From Bacteroidales bacterium (GTDB lineage Bacteria; Bacteroidota; Bacteroidia; Bacteroidales; F082), in the NCBI GenBank assembly GCA_020853175.1, contig JADYZK010000456.1, positions 1 through 5,713 of the forward strand: a stretch of 5,713 nt of DNA. The letters run 5' to 3'. The translations under genes and the position numbers were made by a program. This document shows positions 1 through 5,713 of this stretch, one piece after another; the first letter of the stretch is position 1, and every line of letters begins with the position of its first letter. The notes under the pieces were generated by a model. The model was not told the DNA's origin. It worked only from the letters and a program-made list of their open reading frames with translations, and did no database searches.

Positions 1-1
1 A

Positions 2-124
2 TTTGTTCTTGATGGCCGCATTCATGGGCTTAGCCTTTCTGACATCAAAAAGCCGCTTACGGAACGGCAACTAATTGTTCAGGCCGGGAAGTTTGGCCGT
101 GAGATTATCTCTAATTTCAAATAA
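2..124 (+). CDS. C-terminal tail of an unidentified protein, cut by the left edge
   Basis: A plus-strand frame is open from the first bases and ends in TAA at 122-124, giving 40 visible residues that include LTERQLIVQAGKFGREII and end in ISNFK. The mix of charged and hydrophobic residues looks like a soluble helical C-terminus; there is no membrane segment or known motif. I do not recognise the family. The start lies outside the window. It converges on ilvA and is not part of the ilv operon. By hand count the first 180 bases are 45% GC (81 of 180), higher than the operon lines I sampled (30-38%), and codons such as GCC, GGC, CCG and CGG are frequent, which may indicate a different origin. Its stop codon overlaps the left edge of the attC-like inverted repeat, as in an integron cassette. 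A chance open frame of 40 codons is possible, so confidence is moderate. Confidence 0.45.
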   Translation, partial: FVLDGRIHGLSLSDIKKPLTERQLIVQAGKFGREIISNFK

Positions 125-249
125 CGGCTACGGCTTTGAGAAGTTGCGGCCGGTAGTTCCAAAGCTAATAAAACAAGATGGATTTTCAATCACCTGAGTA
201 CTCTCTGAAAGCGCACAAAACCAGCAATTTTTTAAAGCCGAGGTTAGGT
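119..249. repeat. Long imperfect inverted repeat resembling an integron attC site
   Basis: The outer ends are TAAC (122-125) and GTTA (243-246), which are complementary. After an asymmetric internal loop (5 bases at 126-130 against 2 at 241-242) comes a 17-position stem: CGGCTTTGAGAAGTTGC (131-147) opposite GCAATTTTTTAAAGCCG (224-240), with 14 Watson-Crick pairs and 3 G-T pairs. About 76 bases lie between the arms. The right box GTTAGGT (243-249) fits the attC R' consensus GTTRRRY; the left box AAATAAC (119-125) matches RYYYAAC at 5 of 7 positions. A length of about 125 bases and a preceding stop codon inside the left box also fit attC sites. Against this, the left box is imperfect, the R-L spacers are unequal and no integrase or second site is visible. 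It could instead be a dispersed Bacteroidota intergenic repeat, or a chance structure between convergent genes. Confidence 0.35.
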
Positions 250-325
250 GCTGCCCTTCTTTTCTGTCTTGATGTTGTCTGTCCATTTTACTCCTGCTTG
301 GTGCGTTGGCTAAATATTAATGAAC

Positions 326-346
326 TGTTGTTTGAATTTTACAACA
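326..346 (-). terminator. Weak candidate terminator hairpin downstream of ilvA
   Basis: TGTTGT (326-331) and ACAACA (341-346) form a perfect 6-base-pair stem around a 9-base loop, starting 20 bases past the ilvA stop codon. In the ilvA direction it is followed by an AT-rich stretch (GTTCATTAATATTT) but not a clear U-run, so it is a poor intrinsic terminator. The rest of 250-365 shows no convincing gene on either strand. Transcription of the operon should stop somewhere here because the gene on the left is convergent, but the sequence does not prove this hairpin does it. Confidence 0.2.
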
Positions 347-365
347 CATAACTGTACAAGATAGT

Positions 366-1610
366 TTAAAATATCAAATGCGTAAACAATTCTTTCTGCT
401 CATTCAGATGCTGATAATTTATTTTTTTAGTTTTCATTTTTTGTTCCATACTATCTAAATCAGAACTGTATTTTAGTTCTACGCCAACAACAGCCGGACC
501 TTCTTCGCGGTTGTTCTTTTTGGTGAATTGAAAATAAGTGATGTCATCATTTTTGCCTAAAACTTCGTTTACAAATTCTTTTAATGCGCCTGGACGTTGT
601 GGAAAGTTGACGATGAAATAATGCTTCAAACCTTCATAAATCAAGGAACGCTCTTTGATTTCTTCCATTCTTGTAATGTCGTTGTTGCTTCCGCTCACAA
701 TGCAGACCACATTTTTTCCTTTGATTTGATCTTGATACAAATCTAATGCAGCAATACTCAGAGCTCCTGCAGGTTCTACAACAATGGCTTCTTCGTTATA
801 TAATTGTAAAATTGTGGTGCAAACTTTCCCTTCGGGGGCTAAAACGATATCATCTAAAGAGTTTTTACAGATTTCAAATGTTTTGTCGCCCACTCGTTTT
901 ACTGCCGCTCCATCTACAAATTTATCAATGTCCGTCAATGCAGTATTTTTACCGTTTTCCAACGATGTTTTCATAGAGGCTGCTCCTTCTGGTTCTACGC
1001 CGATAAGTTTAGTTTCGGTACTCAATTGTTTAAAAACCGAAACGACCCCTGCTGCCAAACCGCCACCTCCAATTGGGAAGAATAAAAAATCAATTTTACA
1101 TTTGCTGTCTTCCACAATTTCCAATCCTACAGTTCCTTGTCCGGAAATAACCAATTCATCATCAAACGGATGAACGAAAACTGCCTTATTCTTCTGGCTG
1201 AAAAGAAGGGCTTCGTTGTAGGCATCGTCAAAAGTATCACCTTTCAACACAACCTCTACATTTTCTTTTCCAAAGAGTTTTACCTGCTTTATTTTTTGTG
1301 CAGGCGTGGTAATAGGCATATAAATAACGGCTTTTATGTTCAGTTTTCTACACGCAAAAGCCACTCCTTGAGCGTGATTACCCGCACTTGCACATACAAC
1401 GCCTAGTTTTATATCATTTTCGGAAAGCGAACTTATTTTATGATACGCTCCACGCAATTTGTAGGATCGTACAGGTTGTAAATCTTCCCGTTTCAAATAA
1501 ACCTGAGCAGCAAATCGCTCGCTCAGGTTTTCGTTTTTCACAAGAGGCGTATGCACAGCCACACCTTTCAGGTTTTCGGCTGCCTCTTGTATTTTTGCTA
1601 AATGTATCAT
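366..1610 (-). CDS. ilvA: Threonine dehydratase (threonine ammonia-lyase), biosynthetic, single ACT-like domain
   Basis: A cytosolic PLP enzyme that deaminates L-threonine to 2-oxobutanoate, the committed step to isoleucine. With the chosen start it has 414 residues. A fold-type II PLP domain covers roughly 1-320: RSYKLRGAY carries the PLP lysine (K51), SAGNHAQG (75-82) contacts substrate, GGGGLAAG (181-188) is the phosphate-binding loop, and SGSNND (306-311) closes the domain. From about 329 to 405 follows one ACT-like domain (HYFIVNFPQRPGALKEF). This is the shorter form, like Bacillus IlvA, not the E. coli form of about 514 residues with two such domains; isoleucine inhibition is likely but not shown. 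The frame is open to an ATG at 1655, but that would overlap ilvC by 49 bases and add 15 residues that do not look like the family. The ATG at 1610 overlaps the ilvC stop as ATGA and begins MIHLAKIQEAAENLKG, a normal family N-terminus. Last gene of the operon. Confidence 0.95.
   Translation of the reverse strand: MIHLAKIQEAAENLKGVAVHTPLVKNENLSERFAAQVYLKREDLQPVRSYKLRGAYHKISSLSENDIKLGVVCASAGNHAQGVAFACRKLNIKAVIYMPITTPAQKIKQVKLFGKENVEVVLKGDTFDDAYNEALLFSQKNKAVFVHPFDDELVISGQGTVGLEIVEDSKCKIDFLFFPIGGGGLAAGVVSVFKQLSTETKLIGVEPEGAASMKTSLENGKNTALTDIDKFVDGAAVKRVGDKTFEICKNSLDDIVLAPEGKVCTTILQLYNEEAIVVEPAGALSIAALDLYQDQIKGKNVVCIVSGSNNDITRMEEIKERSLIYEGLKHYFIVNFPQRPGALKEFVNEVLGKNDDITYFQFTKKNNREEGPAVVGVELKYSSDLDSMEQKMKTKKINYQHLNEQKELFTHLIF
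1607..1610 (-). other. ATGA stop-start overlap between ilvC and ilvA
   Basis: On the minus strand the ilvC stop TGA (1609-1607) shares bases with an ATG (1610-1608) that opens ilvA. No Shine-Dalgarno sequence is seen just upstream (the bases read CTCAAACCAA), so translation of ilvA probably depends on ribosomes finishing ilvC. The coupling is inferred from the arrangement. Confidence 0.8.
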
Positions 1611-2653
1611 TTGGTTTGAGGTCTTAATTTTCGAACTTGCATTCCAGTTTGCCACAACTCACTTTGTTGTATTTCTTTGAGTTCTGCGTTGAGTTTTTCT
1701 CTGTAATCTGGCTTGCTGTTGGCTTCGATAACGATGGCTGCTTCTTTACCTGAAAGCACGTCATCATACAGTTCATTAAAAACAGGAGTGGTAGCTTCTC
1801 TAAATTTACCTTTCCAATCCAATGCTCCTCGTTGTGCAGTGGTACTGCAATTGGCAAACATCCAATCCATTCCGTTTTCGGCTACCAAAGTCATTAAACT
1901 TTGGGTCAATTCTTCTACAGTTTCGTTGAAGGCTTCACTTGGCGAATGTCCTCGCTGACGAAGCACATTATATTGAGCCTCAAAAACACCTGCGATAGCT
2001 CCCATCAAAACGCCTCGTTCGCCAGTCAAATCGCTGTATACTTCTTTTTGAAATGTGGTTTCAAACAAATAACCAGAACCGATAGCGATGCCTAATGCCA
2101 ATGCTTTTTCTTCAGCTTTTCCGGTTGCATTTTGAAAAACGGCATAACTGGAATTTAAACCTTGCCCTTTTAAAAATAATGTTCTTAACGAAGTTCCCGA
2201 ACCTTTGGGAGCCACCAAAAACACATCTACATCTTTAGGTGGCACGATACCTGTTTTTTCATGAAAAGTAACGCCAAAACCATGTGAAAAATACAGGGCT
2301 TTTCCTGTTGTCAAATTTTTTTTCATCGTTTCCCATGCTTGTATTTGCCCTGCATCTGATAATAAATTCATGAGTAAAGTGCCTTTTTCGCAAGCGGTTT
2401 CCACTTCGAAAAGAGTTTCATTTTCTACCCAACCATCAGCAAGTGCTTTGTCCCAACTCTTTGTCCCTTTTCGTTGTCCTACAATTACTTTTACGCCATT
2501 ATCTTTCAAATTTAAGGCTTGTCCCGGACCTTGCACGCCGTATCCAATGACTGCAACAGTTTCGTTTTTTAATATTTCTCTTGCTTTCTCTAATGAAAAC
2601 TCTTCTCGTGTTACGACATTTTCCATTACGCCGCCAAAATTTAATTGTGCCAT
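1607..2653 (-). CDS. ilvC: Ketol-acid reductoisomerase, Bacteroides/fungal-like short form
   Basis: Converts 2-acetolactate or 2-aceto-2-hydroxybutanoate to the dihydroxy acid by Mg2+-dependent alkyl migration and NADPH reduction. It has 348 residues. The N-terminal Rossmann domain (about 30-200) has GYGVQGPGQALNL (37-49), with GxGxxG at 37-42, and a cofactor loop GQRKGTKSW (59-67) whose R61, K62, T64 and S66 suggest NADPH preference. Active-site residues are H124 (FSHGF) and K150 (VAPKGSG); Mg2+ ligands by family alignment are D208 and E212 (SDLTGER) and E244 and E248 (NETVEE). CSTTAQRGALDW (269-280) is the C-terminal helical-domain signature. The single helical domain makes it a short form, not the E. 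coli form of about 490 residues. From memory it is closest to Bacteroides and yeast Ilv5 proteins. The start MAQLNFGG follows a 20-base AT-rich spacer after ilvN with no Shine-Dalgarno, normal for Bacteroidota; it overlaps ilvA by 4 bases. Confidence 0.97.
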   Translation of the reverse strand: MAQLNFGGVMENVVTREEFSLEKAREILKNETVAVIGYGVQGPGQALNLKDNGVKVIVGQRKGTKSWDKALADGWVENETLFEVETACEKGTLLMNLLSDAGQIQAWETMKKNLTTGKALYFSHGFGVTFHEKTGIVPPKDVDVFLVAPKGSGTSLRTLFLKGQGLNSSYAVFQNATGKAEEKALALGIAIGSGYLFETTFQKEVYSDLTGERGVLMGAIAGVFEAQYNVLRQRGHSPSEAFNETVEELTQSLMTLVAENGMDWMFANCSTTAQRGALDWKGKFREATTPVFNELYDDVLSGKEAAIVIEANSKPDYREKLNAELKEIQQSELWQTGMQVRKLRPQTK

Positions 2654-2673
2654 TTTATATTGTATTATTTTTT

Positions 2674-3204
2674 TTAATTGATTTCTAATTCTTTTAAATA
2701 AGTACTTAATTCTTTCATTGGTTTGGTAACTGCTACTCTTCCTGAGCGGGCAAATTCCAGAATACCAAAGGGTTTCAATTTCTCAAATAAAACCTGTGTA
2801 TCTGCTTTGTGCCCTGTTTTTTCAATGACGATAAAATCGGGATCTACGGTGAGAACTTTGGCACTATTTTCTCTAACCACTTGCTCTACATTGTTGGATT
2901 TAAGTTCTGTTGTTTTGATTTTATATAACGCAATTTCCTGATGTACTACTTCATTATCTTCGTGTACAAAGGCTTTCAGAACATCAATTAATTTGTCGAT
3001 TTGCCCAACAACTTTATCTATTTGTTCTCTGTTTGTTCTCAAAACGATAGTGTAACGGTGCACATTTTTAACCTCTGTTTCAGAAGCGGTGATGCTGTCA
3101 ATATTCAAATGTCGTCTTGTAAATATGATGGTGATGCGGTTGAGCATTCCGATTGTATTTTCCGTAAATATGGATACGGTAAATGTTTTGTTCATTGTTT
3201 CCAT
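2674..3204 (-). CDS. ilvN: Acetolactate synthase, small (regulatory) subunit
   Basis: The regulatory partner of IlvB, raising its activity and giving it valine sensitivity. It has 176 residues, close to the usual 160-180. An N-terminal ACT domain (about 6-80) opens with FTVSIFTENTIGMLNR and continues IIFTRRHLNIDSI. Aligned to E. coli IlvH, the valine-site residues N11, G14 and N29 correspond to N16, G19 and N34 here, all conserved, so feedback inhibition by valine is plausible. The C-terminal domain (about 88-170) ends with the family motif ILEFARSGRVAV (148-159). It lies 16 bases after ilvB, the normal pairing of catalytic and regulatory subunits. Two ATGs three codons apart are possible starts (3204 and 3195): the first has a weak GGA five bases ahead, the second a GGA within the first codons. 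I keep the upstream one. The gene name ilvH would be equally valid. Confidence 0.96.
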   Translation of the reverse strand: METMNKTFTVSIFTENTIGMLNRITIIFTRRHLNIDSITASETEVKNVHRYTIVLRTNREQIDKVVGQIDKLIDVLKAFVHEDNEVVHQEIALYKIKTTELKSNNVEQVVRENSAKVLTVDPDFIVIEKTGHKADTQVLFEKLKPFGILEFARSGRVAVTKPMKELSTYLKELEIN

Positions 3205-3220
3205 TTTATCCGTTTTATAA

Positions 3221-4921
3221 TTATTGTAATCTTATTTCAGCTACCGAAGCACCTGTTGGCACCATCGGAAAAACATTATCTTCTCTGGCAACTTTCACTT
3301 CCAACAGGTACGCATTTTCTGTGTTTAAAAGTTGGTCTAATGCGTTGTTCAAGTCCTCCTGTCTTTCAACTTTTTGACCTTTGATGTTGTAAGAGGCTGC
3401 CAAAGCCACAAAATCAGGACTTTGAATGTCGGTAAACGAATATCTTTTTTCAAAGAACATTTGTTGCCATTGCCTCACCATTCCCAAATAACCATTGTTT
3501 AAGATGATGATTTTCACGCCGATATTATTCTGCATCATGGTTCCCAATTCCTGCAAGGTCATTTGAAAACCACCATCTCCAATGATAGCTACGACTTGTT
3601 TTTCCGGATTTGCCATTTTTGCTCCAATAGCGGCTGGAAGTGCAAAACCCATCGTTCCCAATCCGCCAGATGTAACATTACTTTTGGTTTGATTATACTG
3701 ATAGAACTGTGCCGCCATCATTTGGTGCTGTCCCACATCGGTTACAACGATTGCATTGCCCTTGGTTTTTTGAGAAAGTAAATCAATCACCAAATCCATT
3801 CTCAGTTCATCTGAAAATTCCTTTTCTCTATTTTCTGAAAGTACCTGTAATTCCTTTTGCTTCGCTTGATGAAATTCATCCAACCAATTTTGATGAGTTT
3901 GTTTTTCTACCAAATCTGCTAAAACGGTTAGTGCTTCTTTGGCATCGGCTACAACAGGAGCATCGGCTTTTATGATTTTATTGATTTCGGCAGTGTCTAT
4001 ATCAACATGAACCACTTTTGCTTGTGTTGCATACCGGGAAACATCACCTGTAACACGGTCGTCAAAACGCATTCCCACGGCAAGCAACACATCGCACTCA
4101 TTGGTTTTTACATTGGGTGCATAATTGCCATGCATGCCTACCATTCCAACAAATAAAGGGTGATGACTTGGAAAAGCTCCTAATCCCAAAAGCGTAGAAG
4201 CCACCGGAATACCCGTTTTTTCGGCAAAAGCCAATAATTCTTCTTCTGCATTGGAAAGCATAATTCCTTGTCCGACAATCATCAAAGGTTTTTTTGCCTC
4301 ATTCAAAAACTTGGTTGCTGCTTGCACTTGATCTACATTCAATTTTGGCTTAGGTTGGTAGCTTCTCACCGATGTACACTTTTCGTAAGAGAAATCCAGT
4401 TTTTCAAACTGGACATCTTTGGTAATATCCACCAAAACCGGCCCAGGACGACCAGACGAGGCGATGTAAAATGCTTTGGCTAAAGTGGGTGCTATATCTG
4501 CTGCTTTGGTTACCTGACAATTCCATTTGGTTACCGGCATCGAAATTCCCATGACATCGGTTTCCTGAAAAGCATCAGTTCCCAAGAGATGAGAAGCCAC
4601 CTGTCCGGTGATGCAAACCAAGGGCGTAGAATCAATCAGGGCATCGGCTAAACCTGTAATTAAATTGGTGGCTCCCGGACCCGAAGTAGCAAATACAACC
4701 CCTGTTTTTCCTGAAGTTCTAGCATATCCTTGAGCTGCATGTATAGCACCTTGCTCGTGTCTTGTCAAGATATGATTTACTTCTTCAAGATGATGAAACA
4801 AGGCATCATAAATTGGCATGATAGCACCGCCTGGATAACCAAATATCGTTTTTACACCTTCGGCTTTCAGGCTTTGTATCACCGCTTCTGCACCTGTTAT
4901 TTTTAATTCCGTTGTTTTCAT
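3221..4921 (-). CDS. ilvB: Acetolactate synthase (acetohydroxyacid synthase), large catalytic subunit
   Basis: A ThDP- and FAD-dependent enzyme that decarboxylates pyruvate and joins the two-carbon unit to pyruvate or 2-oxobutanoate, the first step common to valine and isoleucine. It has 566 residues, typical length. Domains in order: N-terminal ThDP pyrimidine-binding domain (about 8-175) with GYPGGA (28-33) and the catalytic glutamate E56 in RHEQGA; central FAD-associated domain (about 195-330) with the diagnostic RFDDRVTG (285-292); C-terminal ThDP pyrophosphate domain (about 390-545) with GDG (448-450) and NN (475-476), the two ends of the ThDP motif. QWQQMFF (484-490) holds W485, equivalent to the tryptophan contacted by sulfonylurea herbicides. 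GTDAFQE (114-120) and the C-terminal PMVPTGA are also family marks and separate it from other ThDP enzymes such as glyoxylate carboligase or the catabolic AlsS. It starts 7 bases after ilvD, with no Shine-Dalgarno, and is followed by ilvN. Confidence 0.97.
   Translation of the reverse strand: MKTTELKITGAEAVIQSLKAEGVKTIFGYPGGAIMPIYDALFHHLEEVNHILTRHEQGAIHAAQGYARTSGKTGVVFATSGPGATNLITGLADALIDSTPLVCITGQVASHLLGTDAFQETDVMGISMPVTKWNCQVTKAADIAPTLAKAFYIASSGRPGPVLVDITKDVQFEKLDFSYEKCTSVRSYQPKPKLNVDQVQAATKFLNEAKKPLMIVGQGIMLSNAEEELLAFAEKTGIPVASTLLGLGAFPSHHPLFVGMVGMHGNYAPNVKTNECDVLLAVGMRFDDRVTGDVSRYATQAKVVHVDIDTAEINKIIKADAPVVADAKEALTVLADLVEKQTHQNWLDEFHQAKQKELQVLSENREKEFSDELRMDLVIDLLSQKTKGNAIVVTDVGQHQMMAAQFYQYNQTKSNVTSGGLGTMGFALPAAIGAKMANPEKQVVAIIGDGGFQMTLQELGTMMQNNIGVKIIILNNGYLGMVRQWQQMFFEKRYSFTDIQSPDFVALAASYNIKGQKVERQEDLNNALDQLLNTENAYLLEVKVAREDNVFPMVPTGASVAEIRLQ
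4395..4413. repeat. Perfect 8-base-pair hairpin inside ilvB
   Basis: TCCAGTTT (4395-4402), a 3-base loop and AAACTGGA (4406-4413) are exact complements. In the ilvB mRNA this forms a stem with a GAA loop, encoding part of the VQFEKLDFS segment near residues 170-178. In the coding direction it is followed by a pyrimidine-rich TTTCTCTT. The structure is certain from the sequence; any role in pausing or mRNA processing is speculative, and it may simply reflect codon choice. Confidence 0.4.
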
Positions 4922-4928
4922 TTTTTAA

Positions 4929-5713
4929 TTATTTATCGGTTACACACCCCAATGAAGCACTCGAAACGCATTGTGCATATTTGTACAAAACCCCTTTATT
5001 TGCTTTCAATGGAGGTTGTTTCCATGCTGCTTTTCGTTTTTCCAATTCCTGTTCAGATACTTTTAAATTGATCGTATTATTTTTTGTGTCAATCGCAATC
5101 AAATCTCCATCATTTACCAAGGCAATTGTTCCACCTACAAAAGCTTCCGGAGTGATGTGTCCTACCACAAAACCATGCGTTCCACCCGAAAATCTACCGT
5201 CGGTAATTAAAGCCACTGAATTTCCCAATCCTGCACCCATAATTGCTGAAGTTGGTTTGAGCATTTCAGGCATTCCCGGTCCGCCTCTTGGTCCGCAATA
5301 ACGGATTACTACCACATTCCCGGGTTTTACTTCTCCGTTTCGCACACCATCAATCACTGCATATTCATCGTCAAATACTTTGGCTGTTCCTTCAAAATAA
5401 TCGCCCTCTTTGCCACTTATTTTAGCTACACTTCCCTCGGTAGCTAAATTTCCGTAGAGCATTTGCAGATGTCCATTTGCTTTCACTGGATTTTCCAATG
5501 GAAGAAATACTTTCTGACCTTCGGTTAAATCTTCCACAGCTTCCAAATTTTCAACAATTGTTTTTCCTGTAACAGTTAAACAATCTCTATGTAATAAATT
5601 GTGTTTCAATAAATATTTCATTACTGCTGGAACACCACCTGCTTCGTGCAAATCTTCCATGAGGTATTTTCCACTTGGTTTTAAATCTGCCAACACTGGA
5701 ACACGGTTACTTA
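4929..5713 (-). CDS. ilvD: Dihydroxy-acid dehydratase, C-terminal part (5' end outside the window)
   Basis: Dehydrates 2,3-dihydroxy-3-methylbutanoate or -pentanoate to the 2-oxo acid, using an iron-sulfur cluster and Mg2+. The frame stays open to the right edge: 260 codons are visible, beginning [16 protein letters not shown], out of about 560 in the family. The GTG at 5696 is internal (it reads V within that motif), not a start. The N-terminal part with the cluster cysteines is outside. Visible are the inter-domain segment (residues 1-65 of the visible part), then the C-terminal swivelling beta-barrel domain with GGPGMPEML (143-151) and IlvD/Edd signature 2, [13 protein letters not shown] (168-180), including the serine S175 thought to be the catalytic base. 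E149 is the likely Mg2+ ligand. The C-terminus ([16 protein letters not shown]) is complete. RYCGP (137-141) has cysteine where many homologues, including E. coli and yeast, have glutamate. First visible gene of the operon; ilvB starts 7 bases on. Confidence 0.96.
   Translation of the reverse strand, partial: SNRVPVLADLKPSGKYLMEDLHEAGGVPAVMKYLLKHNLLHRDCLTVTGKTIVENLEAVEDLTEGQKVFLPLENPVKANGHLQMLYGNLATEGSVAKISGKEGDYFEGTAKVFDDEYAVIDGVRNGEVKPGNVVVIRYCGPRGGPGMPEMLKPTSAIMGAGLGNSVALITDGRFSGGTHGFVVGHITPEAFVGGTIALVNDGDLIAIDTKNNTINLKVSEQELEKRKAAWKQPPLKANKGVLYKYAQCVSSASLGCVTDK

Noticed and set aside
196..203. GAGTACTC palindrome within the inverted-repeat loop
   Set aside because: An 8-base palindrome is expected by chance at this scale and has no partner site nearby to suggest an operator.
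272..313. Plus-strand ATG frame just right of the attC-like repeat, as a next cassette gene
   Set aside because: It stops after 13 codons and has no ribosome binding site, so there is no evidence for a following cassette.
746..1627. Several plus-strand open frames of 76-129 codons opposite ilvA
   Set aside because: They are antisense to a well-conserved gene, overlap each other in different frames and show no recognisable domains; they are shadows of ilvA codon use.
1624..1857. A 77-codon minus-strand frame inside ilvC
   Set aside because: It is an out-of-frame reading of the ilvC 3' end, where the ilvC frame itself encodes conserved family motifs.
4912..5301. A 129-codon plus-strand frame opposite ilvD
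   Set aside because: It lies antisense to the conserved ilvD barrel domain, with proline- and serine-rich low-complexity content and no known motif.
5694..5696. GTG as a start codon for ilvD
   Set aside because: The frame continues upstream to the window edge with conserved residues (SNRVP before [11 protein letters not shown]), so the GTG is an internal valine and the gene is simply cut by the window.

Overview
The window carries most of a branched-chain amino acid biosynthesis operon on the minus strand, read from right to left as ilvD (5' end missing) - ilvB - ilvN - ilvC - ilvA. A short left flank of about 365 bases does not belong to it. The gene order, the low GC content, the A-rich gene leaders with almost no Shine-Dalgarno sequence, and the kind of ketol-acid reductoisomerase all suggest a member of the Bacteroidota (Flavobacteriia, Sphingobacteriia or similar). 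The genus cannot be told from the sequence.

Layout. At 4929-5713 (minus) is the C-terminal 260 codons of dihydroxy-acid dehydratase, running off the right edge. ilvB (acetolactate synthase catalytic subunit) follows after 7 bases, ilvN (its ACT-domain regulatory subunit) after 16 more, and ilvC (ketol-acid reductoisomerase) after 20 more. ilvA (threonine dehydratase, preferred start 1610) overlaps the end of ilvC by 4 bases in an ATGA junction. The tight spacing implies one transcript, whose promoter and any attenuator lie upstream of ilvD, outside the window.

How the genes work together. IlvA makes 2-oxobutanoate from threonine. IlvB/IlvN condenses pyruvate with 2-oxobutanoate or a second pyruvate. 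IlvC rearranges and reduces the acetohydroxy acid, and IlvD dehydrates the diol to the 2-oxo acid precursor of isoleucine or valine (and of leucine by way of 2-oxoisovalerate). Every step from threonine or pyruvate to the 2-oxo acids is encoded here; the final transaminase and the leu genes are not. All visible active-site motifs are intact, and the ACT domains of IlvN and IlvA suggest allosteric feedback control.

Left flank (1-365). A 40-codon open frame on the plus strand enters from the left edge and stops at 122-124. Its stop codon lies inside the outer edge of a long imperfect inverted repeat (about 119-249) that resembles an integron attC site: TAAC...GTTA ends, a 17-base-pair stem and a GTTRRRY-like box. 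From 250 to 365 I see only a weak hairpin downstream of ilvA and no convincing gene. This flank is the only unusual part of the window. The operon itself is ordinary core metabolism, and I do not see a clearly new biological system.
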